Shown here: in pieces, positions 1 to 7,231 of the stretch
How positions within the stretch are numbered: position 1 is the stretch's first letter
Layout: each line of letters starts with the position of its first letter
Assembly: GCA_900544435.1 (NCBI GenBank)
Contig: UQVG01000054.1
Coordinates: 1-10,586 of the forward strand
DNA: 10,586 bases
Source: an uncultured Erysipelotrichaceae bacterium
GTDB taxonomy: Bacteria; Bacillota_I; Bacilli_A; Erysipelotrichales; Coprobacillaceae
Direction: 5' to 3'
Notes under the pieces: generated by a model
Told to the model about the DNA's origin: nothing
The model's input: only the letters and a program-made list of their open reading frames with translations
Databases searched by the model: none
Translations under genes and position numbers: made by a program

Positions 1-61
1 AAAAAATAAAAAAAATTTTTTCTACATTTTGAAATAAATTTATTAAATTGCTAAAAAAAGA
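1..61. other. AT-rich non-coding upstream stretch with A/T tracts
   Basis: No open reading frame or RNA gene is visible here. The stretch begins with runs of A followed directly by a run of T (about 8-20), and further A runs recur through the leader (54-59, 85-91, 126-132). Such tracts could bend DNA or act as an UP-like element, or the A-to-T junction could be the remains of a terminator for a gene outside the window. None of these can be decided from the sequence. Confidence 0.4.
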
Positions 62-79
62 TTATCAAAACAGTGATAA
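62..79. promoter_or_regulatory. Inverted repeat TTATCA-N6-TGATAA upstream of gltB
   Basis: Two perfect 6-bp arms, TTATCA (62-67) and TGATAA (74-79), are separated by 6 bp, giving an 18-bp dyad of the size bound by a dimeric helix-turn-helix regulator. It lies about 120 bp upstream of the gltB start. In Bacillus subtilis the equivalent operon is activated by the LysR-type GltC and repressed by TnrA. This dyad matches neither the GlnR/TnrA consensus TGTNA-N7-TNACA nor the Rex consensus TTGTGA-N6-TCACAA, so the cognate protein is unknown. A chance dyad in AT-rich DNA is possible. Confidence 0.35.
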
Positions 80-91
80 AACATTAAAAAA

Positions 92-99
92 TGTATACA
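92..99. promoter_or_regulatory. Short palindrome TGTATACA, overlapping a possible -10 element
   Basis: TGTATACA is a perfect 8-bp palindrome. The overlapping TACAAT (96-101) matches five of six positions of the sigma-A -10 consensus, but no good -35 hexamer lies 16-18 bp upstream. If this is the promoter it would be a weak or activator-dependent one, with the dyad at 62-79 in the usual activator position. This reading competes with the candidate promoter at 142-170. Confidence 0.25.
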
Positions 100-102
100 A
101 TC

Positions 103-138
103 TAGCTATTTTTTAGGAAAATAACAAAAAAATAGCTA
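103..138. repeat. 12-bp perfect inverted repeat (hairpin or operator) in the gltB leader
   Basis: The left arm TAGCTATTTTTT (103-114) is the exact reverse complement of the right arm AAAAAATAGCTA (127-138), with a 12-nt loop between them. Only four of the 24 arm bases are G or C and no T-run follows, so it is a poor intrinsic terminator. If transcription starts upstream it would form a weak leader hairpin. If transcription starts near 177 it would instead be a double-stranded operator with TAGCTA half-sites, directly next to the candidate -35. The symmetry is read directly; the role is inference. Confidence 0.45.
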
Positions 139-141
139 ATC

Positions 142-170
142 TTTACACATATTACTAAATGTGCTATTCT
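142..170 (+). promoter_or_regulatory. Candidate sigma-A promoter for gltBD
   Basis: TTTACA (142-147) matches five of six positions of the -35 consensus. A 17-bp spacer leads to TATTCT (165-170), which matches four of six positions of the -10 consensus. Transcription would start near 177 and give a leader of about 20 nt that still contains the ribosome binding site at 183-190. The 12-bp inverted repeat would then end a few bases upstream of the -35, a natural activator position. The weak -10 keeps this tentative. Confidence 0.3.
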
Positions 171-182
171 AACTGTACAAAA

Positions 183-190
183 AAAGGAGG
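183..190 (+). promoter_or_regulatory. Ribosome binding site that fixes the gltB start
   Basis: AAAGGAGG is an almost complete anti-16S match lying 7 nt before the ATG at 198. It decides between two in-frame ATGs: the one at 159 has no such site and would put the Shine-Dalgarno inside the coding region. Confidence 0.85.
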
Positions 191-197
191 AACCTTT

Positions 198-3100
198 ATG
201 AACAAAGAAAATGTAGGTTTATATGATCAGTCATTTGAACATGATAACTGCGGAATAGGGGCCGTTGTTAATATCAAAGGATTAAAAACTTATAAAACAG
301 TAGATGATGCTTTAAAAATTGTTGAACAATTAGAACATCGTGCTGGAAAGGATGCAGCAGGGGAAACTGGAGATGGTGTAGGAATCTTAACACAAATACC
401 AGATGAATATTTTCAAAAGGTAATTAAAGATTTTGTACTTCCTCAAAAAGGGCATTATGGAGTTGGAATGTTCTTTATGCCTCAAGATGAAAAAGTACGT
501 TTACGTGTCAAAAAAATGTTTGAAACAGTTGTTAAAAAAGAGGGATTAGACTTTTTAGGTTGGCGTGTCGTACCAACTGTACCTAGTGTTTTAGGGAAAA
601 AAGCATTAGATGCAATGCCTTATATTGTCCAAGCATTTATTAAAAAACCACATGGTGTAGATTGTGGTTTAGATTTTGATAGAAAATTATATCAAGTGAG
701 AAGAATTTTTGAACAAAGTCAATTTGAAGATACTTATGTATGTTCACTTTCAAGTCGTACCATTGTTTATAAAGGAATGTTCTTAGTACAACAACTTCGA
801 TTATTCTTTAAAGATTTACAAGATAAAAGTTATAAAAGTGCCATTGCTTTAGTTCATTCACGTTTCTCAACAAATACAATGCCATCATGGAAAAGAGCCC
901 ATCCTAATAGATTTATTGTTCACAATGGTGAAATCAATACAATTAAAGGAAACGCTAATAACATGTTATGTCGAGAAGAAAACATGCAAACAGATGTTGT
1001 GGATACTTCAAAAGTATATCCAGTTGTTGATGTCAATGGTTCAGATTCAGCAATGTTAGATAATACATTAGAATTCTTAGTAATGTCAGGTATGGAACTT
1101 CCAAGAGCTGTCATGATGTGTATTCCAGAACCTTATGAAAATGATAAAAGTATGTCACAAGCAAAAAAAGATTTCTATGAATATAATGCTACACTTATGG
1201 AACCATGGGATGGACCAGCTTCTATCTTATTTAGTGATGGAGACATCATGGGGGCTATTTTAGATAGAAATGGTTTAAGACCATCACGTTATTATATTAC
1301 AAAAGATCATTATTTAGTATTATCTTCAGAAGTAGGTTCATTAGATATCCCAGCTAAAGATATTATTTTAAAAGAAAGACTAAGACCTGGAAAAATGTTA
1401 TTAGTTGATACTGTTAAAGGTGAACTTATTGAAGATGATGTTTTAAAAGAAACTTATGCAACAAAACAACCTTATGGGGAATGGTTGGAAAGTAATTTAA
1501 TTAATTTAAAAGATATGAGAATTCCTAGTATTAGAGTAGAAAGATACGAAGGAGAAGAATTAACTAAATTACAAAAAATACATGGTTATAGTTATGAAGA
1601 TACAAACTATATTAAAAACTTAGCTTTAACTGGTAATGAAAATATTGTAGCAATGGGAAATGATACACCAATTGCAGCTTTATCGACAAAACATCCACCA
1701 TTATTTAATTACTTTAAACAATTATTTGCACAAGTAACCAATCCACCAATCGATGCTATTCGTGAAGAAATCATTACTTCAACAAGTATTTGTATTGGTC
1801 GAGATGGAAATATGTTGGAAGATAAACCAGAAAACTGTCATTTATTAAAAATCAATCATCCTATTTTAAGTAATACAGATATTTTAAAAATCAAAAACTT
1901 GAAAAAAGAAGGCTTTAAAGTAGGTGAAGTTAATATTACATATATTAAAAATACTTCATTAGAAAAAGCAATTGATCGTGTTTTTGTAGAAGTAGATAAA
2001 CGTTATCATGAAGGATGCAATATTGTTATTTTATCGGATAGAGCAGTAGATGATAACCATTTACCAATTCCTTCATTATTGGCTGTTGGAGCTGTTAACT
2101 CTTATTTAGTAAGAACTAAAAAACGTAACAGTTTAGCTTTAATTCTTGAATCAGCTGAACCAAGAGAAGTACATCATTATGCGACATTACTTGGATATGG
2201 TGTTTCAGCTATCAATGGTTATTTAGCACAAGATACAATCTTTGATTTAATTGATCAAGGCTTATTAGATAAAGATTACTATGCAGCCGTTGATGATTAT
2301 AATAGTGGTATTTTACATGGTATTGTTAAAATTGCTTCTAAAATGGGAATTAGTACAATTCAATCTTATCGAGGATCACAAAACTTTGAAGCAATTGGTT
2401 TATCAAGTGATTTAGTGAATAAATACTTCCCTAAAACAGTAAGTCGTATTGAAGGAAAAACAATCAAAGATATTGAAAAAGATGTCGAATATAGACATGA
2501 CCAAGTTTATGATCCACTTGGATTAGATGTAGACATCTCATTAAACAGTGCTGGTGATCATAAAGAAAGATCAGGAAAAGAAGAACATTTATATAATCCA
2601 GCAACAATTCATAAATTACAACAAGCAACACGTTTAGGTGATTATCAATTATTTAAAGAATATTCAAAAATGATTGATGAAGAAGGCGCACATTTAAACT
2701 TAAGAGGTTTAATGCAATTTAAAAAGACAAAATCAATTCCAATTGAAGAAGTTGAACCTGTTGAATCAATTGTTAGAAGATTTAAAACAGGTGCGATGTC
2801 TTATGGATCAATTTCAAAAGAAGCACATGAAACGATGGCTATTGCAATGAATAGATTACATGGTAAATCAAACAGTGGTGAAGGTGGAGAAGATCCAGAA
2901 AGATTTGAAACACTCCCTAATGGTGATAGTAAATGTTCAGCTATTAAACAAGTTGCTTCAGGACGTTTTGGAGTAACAAGTGAATACTTATGCAGTGCCA
3001 ATGAAATTCAAATTAAAATGGCACAAGGAGCAAAACCAGGAGAAGGTGGACACTTACCAGGTGGTAAAGTTTATCCATGGGTTGCTAAAACTAGACACTC

Positions 3101-4703
3101 TACACCAGGGGTTAGCTTAATTTCACCACCACCACATCATGATATTTATTCAATTGAAGACTTAGCACAATTGATTTATGACTTAAAGAACGCTAATAAA
3201 GAAGCACGTATTTCAGTTAAACTTGTATCAGAAGCTGGTGTTGGAACAGTTGCTGCCGGTGTTGCTAAAGCAGGTGCTGGTGTTATCCTTATTTCAGGAT
3301 ATGATGGAGGAACAGGGGCTGCTCCTAAAAACTCAGTTTATAATGCAGGACTTCCTTGGGAATTAGGTTTAGCAGAAGCACATCAAACATTGATCATGAA
3401 TGATTTAAGAAGCCGTGTTGTTATTGAAACAGATGGTAAACTCATGACAGGTAGAGATCTCGCAATTGCTACTTTACTTGGAGCAGAAGAATTTGGTTTT
3501 GCGACAGCACCACTTGTAACAATGGGATGTGTTATGATGAGAGTATGTAACTTAGATACATGTCCAGTAGGGGTTGCTACACAAAATCCTATTTTAAGAA
3601 AACGTTTTAAAGGTAAACCTGAATATGTTGAAAACTTTATGCGTTTCATTGCTCAAGAATTAAGAGAATATATGGCTCAACTTGGATTCAAAACTGTTGA
3701 TGAAATGGTTGGTCGTAGTGATTTATTAGAAGCAAGAGATGATATTGAAAATATTGATTTATCAAAAATCTTAAATAATCCATTTACTTCTAGTAAACAT
3801 AGTCATCATGAAAAGAATAATGAATATGATTTCAAATTAAATGAAGTCAAAGATACAACAGTACTTTATAAACAATTTAAAGAAGCTTTAGATAAACATC
3901 AAGGTAAAGAAATTGATGTCCATGTTACAAATATCGATCGTTCATTTGGAACACTCTTTGGATCAGAAATTACGAAGAAATATGGAACATCATTAGAAGA
4001 AGATACTTTCAAAGTTAACTGCTATGGAGCAGGTGGTCAATCATTTGGTGCTTTCATTCCTCAAGGTTTAACATTACATCTTTATGGAGATAGTAATGAC
4101 TACTTTGGAAAAGGTTTATCAGGTGGTAAATTAATTGTTGTACCACCAAAAGATTCAACAATTAAACCAGAAGATAACATCATTATTGGTAACGTTGCTT
4201 TATATGGAGCAACATCTGGTGAAGTTTATATCAACGGAGTTGCTGGTGAACGATTTGCCGTACGTAACTCAGGAGCACATGCCGTTGTTGAAGGTATTGG
4301 AGATCATGGTCTTGAATATATGACAGGTGGTATGGTTGTTGTTTTAGGAAAAACAGGACGTAACTTTGCTGCTGGTATGTCTGGAGGTATTGCTTATGTC
4401 TATGATCCAGATAATACATTCTATGAGCATGTCAATAAAGAACTCGTAGAATATAAAAATGTGAAATCACGTTATGATGAAGATCAATTAAAAGAAATGA
4501 TTCAAAAACATTATCAATATACAAATTCAAATGTTGCGAAAAAGATTTTAGATGACTTTGGAAATGAAGTTGCACACTTCAAAAAAGTTGTTCCTCATGA
4601 TTATAAACGTATGATGTCACTTATTAGTTCATTTGAACAACAAGGACTTACAAATGAACAAGCAAAAGTAGAAGCATTCAATGCTTTTAAGAAAGGAATG
4701 TAG
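198..4703 (+). CDS. gltB: Glutamate synthase, large (alpha) subunit
   Basis: This is the large subunit of two-subunit glutamate synthase (GOGAT), a cytoplasmic enzyme. It hydrolyses glutamine, channels the ammonia internally and reductively aminates 2-oxoglutarate to glutamate. From the start at 198 it is 1501 residues, normal for the family. Cys18 in NCGIGA is the expected N-terminal nucleophile of the class II glutaminase domain, so residues 1-17 look like a cleaved propeptide. SRFSTN (from Ser221, with Arg222) and HNGE (242-245) complete that active site (domain about 18-415). A central domain follows (about 450-735), then the FMN-binding synthase barrel (about 800-1170) with GGTGAAP at 1037-1043. 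Cys1111, Cys1117 and Cys1122 are spaced C-x5-C-x4-C, as for the [3Fe-4S] cluster. A glycine-rich GXGXG beta-helix covers about 1245-1430. gltD follows after 3 nt. B. subtilis literature calls the large subunit GltA. No truncation or missing catalytic residue was seen. Confidence 0.97.
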   Translation: MNKENVGLYDQSFEHDNCGIGAVVNIKGLKTYKTVDDALKIVEQLEHRAGKDAAGETGDGVGILTQIPDEYFQKVIKDFVLPQKGHYGVGMFFMPQDEKVRLRVKKMFETVVKKEGLDFLGWRVVPTVPSVLGKKALDAMPYIVQAFIKKPHGVDCGLDFDRKLYQVRRIFEQSQFEDTYVCSLSSRTIVYKGMFLVQQLRLFFKDLQDKSYKSAIALVHSRFSTNTMPSWKRAHPNRFIVHNGEINTIKGNANNMLCREENMQTDVVDTSKVYPVVDVNGSDSAMLDNTLEFLVMSGMELPRAVMMCIPEPYENDKSMSQAKKDFYEYNATLMEPWDGPASILFSDGDIMGAILDRNGLRPSRYYITKDHYLVLSSEVGSLDIPAKDIILKERLRPGKMLLVDTVKGELIEDDVLKETYATKQPYGEWLESNLINLKDMRIPSIRVERYEGEELTKLQKIHGYSYEDTNYIKNLALTGNENIVAMGNDTPIAALSTKHPPLFNYFKQLFAQVTNPPIDAIREEIITSTSICIGRDGNMLEDKPENCHLLKINHPILSNTDILKIKNLKKEGFKVGEVNITYIKNTSLEKAIDRVFVEVDKRYHEGCNIVILSDRAVDDNHLPIPSLLAVGAVNSYLVRTKKRNSLALILESAEPREVHHYATLLGYGVSAINGYLAQDTIFDLIDQGLLDKDYYAAVDDYNSGILHGIVKIASKMGISTIQSYRGSQNFEAIGLSSDLVNKYFPKTVSRIEGKTIKDIEKDVEYRHDQVYDPLGLDVDISLNSAGDHKERSGKEEHLYNPATIHKLQQATRLGDYQLFKEYSKMIDEEGAHLNLRGLMQFKKTKSIPIEEVEPVESIVRRFKTGAMSYGSISKEAHETMAIAMNRLHGKSNSGEGGEDPERFETLPNGDSKCSAIKQVASGRFGVTSEYLCSANEIQIKMAQGAKPGEGGHLPGGKVYPWVAKTRHSTPGVSLISPPPHHDIYSIEDLAQLIYDLKNANKEARISVKLVSEAGVGTVAAGVAKAGAGVILISGYDGGTGAAPKNSVYNAGLPWELGLAEAHQTLIMNDLRSRVVIETDGKLMTGRDLAIATLLGAEEFGFATAPLVTMGCVMMRVCNLDTCPVGVATQNPILRKRFKGKPEYVENFMRFIAQELREYMAQLGFKTVDEMVGRSDLLEARDDIENIDLSKILNNPFTSSKHSHHEKNNEYDFKLNEVKDTTVLYKQFKEALDKHQGKEIDVHVTNIDRSFGTLFGSEITKKYGTSLEEDTFKVNCYGAGGQSFGAFIPQGLTLHLYGDSNDYFGKGLSGGKLIVVPPKDSTIKPEDNIIIGNVALYGATSGEVYINGVAGERFAVRNSGAHAVVEGIGDHGLEYMTGGMVVVLGKTGRNFAAGMSGGIAYVYDPDNTFYEHVNKELVEYKNVKSRYDEDQLKEMIQKHYQYTNSNVAKKILDDFGNEVAHFKKVVPHDYKRMMSLISSFEQQGLTNEQAKVEAFNAFKKGM

Positions 4704-4706
4704 ATT

Positions 4707-6179
4707 ATGGGAAAGCCAACAGGATTTTTAGAAATAGAAAGACAAGTATCAACAGAAGTTGAACCATTAAAACGTATTAAGAACTTTAATGAATTTCATA
4801 AACCATTATCTCGTGATGAACAATCATGCCAAGGAGCTCGATGCATGGATTGTGGAGTTCCTTTCTGTCAAAATGGAAAAATGATTCAAGGAATGGTATC
4901 AGGTTGTCCACTTAACAACTTGATACCTGAATGGAATGATTTAATTTTCCATAAAAATTATAAAGCCGCTTTAAAAAGACTTTTAAAAACAAATAATTTT
5001 CCAGAATTCACTTCAAGAGTATGCCCTGCTTTATGTGAAGCAGCTTGTACTTGTGGATTAAATGGAAATCCCGTTACTGTAAGAGAAAATGAAAATGCCA
5101 TCATTGAAACAGCATATGCATCTAATTGGATGCAACCACAACCACCTAAACATCGTATTGATAAAAAAATTGCAGTCATTGGTTCAGGGCCTTCAGGACT
5201 TGCTGCAGCTGATCAATTGAATAAAAGAGGATATCAAGTGACAGTCTTTGAAAGAGAAGACCGTTTAGGAGGACTATTAATGTATGGTATTCCTAATATG
5301 AAACTTGAAAAACATATTATTGATCGCCGTATTGAATTAATGGAAGAAGAAGGTGTTGTCTTTAAAACAAATGCAGGTATTGAAAATAAAAAACAAGTTC
5401 AACAATTATATAAAGAATTTGATCGTGTTATTCTTGCTTGTGGTAGTAAAAAGGCTAGAGATATTAAAGCACCAGGTAGAGATGCCAAAGGTATTTACTT
5501 TGCAGTTGATTATTTAACTGGCATTACTAAATCATTACTTAATAGTCAATTAGAAGATAAAACTTTTGTTGAAACAAAAGGTAAAAATGTACTTGTTATT
5601 GGTGGTGGAGATACTGGTAATGACTGTGTTGGTTCAGCTATTCGTTTAGGATGTAAATCAGTTATTCAATTAGAAATGATGCCAGAACCACCTCATGAAC
5701 GTTTGGATTCAAATCCATGGCCTGAATGGCCACGTGTGAAAAAGACAGACTATGGACAAAATGAATCTATTGCTGTCTTTGGACATGATCCTCGTCTTTA
5801 TCAAACAACTGTTAAAGAGTTTATTAAAGATGATAAAGGAAATGTAAAACAAGTTGTTATTGTTTCACTTGAATCAAAACAAGTAGAAGGTCGCAGACAA
5901 ATGGTTCCTGTTAAAGGAAGCGAAAAAACATTAGATGCAGATATTGTTTTAATTGCTGCAGGATTTGTAGGTTGCGAAGATTATGTTGCTAAAGCTTTTG
6001 ATGTAAAACTTACACCAAGAGGAAATGTAGCAGATGAAAATTACCAAACAAATCAAAAACAATTGTATGTTGCAGGGGATATGCGTAGAGGTCAATCTTT
6101 AGTTGTTTGGGCAATTAGAGAAGGACGTGAAGTTGCACGTGCAGTTGATGAAGATTTAATGGGGTATTCTAATTTATAG
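4707..6179 (+). CDS. gltD: Glutamate synthase, small (beta) subunit, FAD/Fe-S NAD(P)H oxidoreductase
   Basis: The 490-residue small subunit of glutamate synthase oxidises NAD(P)H (NADPH in most bacterial two-subunit enzymes) at FAD. It passes electrons through [4Fe-4S] clusters to the large subunit. The N-terminal cluster domain shows Cys46, Cys49, Cys54 and Cys67 (RCMDCGVPFC, then GCP) and Cys106, Cys110 and Cys114 (CPALCEAAC). The FAD dinucleotide fold has GSGPSG at 159-164, and the nicotinamide fold has GGGDTG at 299-304. The C-terminal AGDMRRGQS with WAIREGRE is the characteristic FAD-closing motif of this family and of related dihydropyrimidine dehydrogenase modules. The start at 4707 lies 3 nt after the gltB stop. 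Its ribosome site AAAGGA (4692-4697) sits inside the gltB end, so the two are translationally coupled. Related subunits exist for other partners, but adjacency to gltB settles the assignment. An extra Cys116 follows Cys114. Confidence 0.96.
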   Translation: MGKPTGFLEIERQVSTEVEPLKRIKNFNEFHKPLSRDEQSCQGARCMDCGVPFCQNGKMIQGMVSGCPLNNLIPEWNDLIFHKNYKAALKRLLKTNNFPEFTSRVCPALCEAACTCGLNGNPVTVRENENAIIETAYASNWMQPQPPKHRIDKKIAVIGSGPSGLAAADQLNKRGYQVTVFEREDRLGGLLMYGIPNMKLEKHIIDRRIELMEEEGVVFKTNAGIENKKQVQQLYKEFDRVILACGSKKARDIKAPGRDAKGIYFAVDYLTGITKSLLNSQLEDKTFVETKGKNVLVIGGGDTGNDCVGSAIRLGCKSVIQLEMMPEPPHERLDSNPWPEWPRVKKTDYGQNESIAVFGHDPRLYQTTVKEFIKDDKGNVKQVVIVSLESKQVEGRRQMVPVKGSEKTLDADIVLIAAGFVGCEDYVAKAFDVKLTPRGNVADENYQTNQKQLYVAGDMRRGQSLVVWAIREGREVARAVDEDLMGYSNL

Positions 6180-6208
6180 AATATCAAATATACTCACAAT
6201 CATTGATA

Positions 6209-6244
6209 GAAAACCTTGAGATATTCTTGAGGTTTTCTTTTTTT
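6209..6244 (+). terminator. Rho-independent terminator of gltBD
   Basis: A 12-bp stem pairs GAAAACCTTGAG (6209-6220) with CTTGAGGTTTTC (6226-6237), including two G-U wobbles, around a 5-nt loop. Seven T residues follow directly (6238-6244). It begins 30 nt after the gltD stop and separates the glutamate synthase operon from the next unit. Confidence 0.9.
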
Positions 6245-6265
6245 CTAGTGATTTGAAAGAGACTA

Positions 6266-6274
6266 TGATATGAT
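6266..6274 (+). promoter_or_regulatory. Extended -10 promoter for the MoxR-DUF58-transglutaminase operon
   Basis: TGATATGAT fits the extended -10 form TGN-TATAAT with one mismatch in the hexamer (6269-6274). No convincing -35 lies 17 bp upstream (6246-6251 reads TAGTGA), which is tolerated by extended -10 promoters. The predicted start near 6281 gives a leader of only about 18 nt before the ATG at 6299. Confidence 0.5.
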
Positions 6275-6285
6275 GAAAACAATAT

Positions 6286-6291
6286 GGGAGG
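6286..6291 (+). promoter_or_regulatory. Ribosome binding site that fixes the MoxR ATPase start
   Basis: GGGAGG lies 7 nt before the ATG at 6299. The in-frame ATG at 6284 overlaps this site and has no ribosome site of its own, so 6299 is preferred. Confidence 0.8.
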
Positions 6292-6298
6292 AAAAAGA

Positions 6299-7231
6299 AT
6301 GAATGAATTAGAATTAGTAATTAACGAGGTCAAAAAGGCAGTCGTTGGAAAAGATGAACATATTAAAAAAATATTGGCTTGTATTTTAGCAAGAGGTCAT
6401 GTTTTATTAGAAGATATACCTGGTGTTGGGAAAACAAATTTAACTTTAGCACTTTCTAAAGCTTTATCTTTAGATTTTCATCGTATGCAATTTACAAGTG
6501 ATGTCTTACCAGGAGATGTTACAGGTTTTATTATTTATAATCAAAAAACCAATGATTTTGAATATAAAGAAGGACCTATTATGTGTAATTTATTTTTAGC
6601 AGATGAAATAAATAGAACATCTCCTAAAACACAATCCGCTTTATTAGAAGTAATGGAAGAAGGAAGAACAACAGTTGATGGTGTTACTTATCAATTACCA
6701 CAACCATTTACAGTTCTTGCTACACAAAACCCTTATGGATCAGCAGGAACACAATTATTACCAGATTCACAATTAGATCGTTTTATGGTGAAACTTTCAA
6801 TGGGGTATCCATCATTAGAAGATGAAATTGAAATTTTAAAAAGAAAAAGTCAAGAAAACCCTTTAGATACCATTCAATCTGTATGTAAACCACAAGATAT
6901 AATAGAATTACAAAAACAAGTAGATCAAGTTTATGTAGATGATAAGATTTATGATTATATTGTAAGAATTATTCATAAAACACGTGATCATGAATTAATT
7001 CAACAAGGGGCTTCTCCACGTACATCTATTTCTTTATTAAAAATGGTGAAAGCAATTGCTTATATGGATCATAGAAATTATGTTATCCCTGATGATATTA
7101 AAAAAGTTATTTATGATGTATTGTCACATCGTTTAATTTTAACTTATGATGCAAAAGTTAAAGGTGTTGTTATTCAAGATGTTATTAAAAGTATTTTAAA
7201 AGAAGTAAAGGAACCAAAAATAAAAATATGA
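6299..7231 (+). CDS. MoxR-family AAA+ ATPase
   Basis: This is a 310-residue cytoplasmic AAA+ ATPase of the MoxR group, a typical length for the family. Walker A is PGVGKT at 41-46, in the LEDIPGVGKT form characteristic of MoxR. Walker B is LADEINR, with Asp102 and Glu103. Sensor 1 is TQNP (Asn144), the arginine-finger segment is QLDRF (Arg161), and sensor 2 is GASPRT (Arg241) in the C-terminal lid. MoxR proteins are thought to act as chaperone-like remodelers, often paired with von Willebrand A-type or DUF58 partners; the client here is unknown. The gene starts the downstream operon after the gltBD terminator and overlaps the DUF58 gene by 4 nt (ATGA at 7228-7231). This matches the arrangement of B. 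subtilis yeaC. All ATPase motifs are intact. Confidence 0.94.
   Translation: MNELELVINEVKKAVVGKDEHIKKILACILARGHVLLEDIPGVGKTNLTLALSKALSLDFHRMQFTSDVLPGDVTGFIIYNQKTNDFEYKEGPIMCNLFLADEINRTSPKTQSALLEVMEEGRTTVDGVTYQLPQPFTVLATQNPYGSAGTQLLPDSQLDRFMVKLSMGYPSLEDEIEILKRKSQENPLDTIQSVCKPQDIIELQKQVDQVYVDDKIYDYIVRIIHKTRDHELIQQGASPRTSISLLKMVKAIAYMDHRNYVIPDDIKKVIYDVLSHRLILTYDAKVKGVVIQDVIKSILKEVKEPKIKI

Noticed and set aside
23..37. Possible CodY-like site upstream of gltB
   Set aside because: Only about 8 of 15 consensus positions match, which is expected by chance in DNA this AT-rich.
103..138. Intrinsic terminator or attenuator reading of the inverted repeat
   Set aside because: The stem is almost all A-T pairs and no T-run follows the right arm, so efficient termination is unlikely.
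131..147. Possible GlnR/TnrA site using TTACA at 143-147
   Set aside because: The required TGTNA half-site 7 bp upstream is absent (AATAG is there instead).
159..197. In-frame upstream ATG giving a 1514-residue GltB
   Set aside because: It has no ribosome site, it would translate the strong AAAGGAGG, and the family normally has a short propeptide before the catalytic Cys, which fits the start at 198.
6284..6298. In-frame upstream ATG for the MoxR gene
   Set aside because: It overlaps the GGGAGG ribosome site and adds five residues (MGGKR) that are only the translated Shine-Dalgarno. The ATG at 6299 is correctly spaced.
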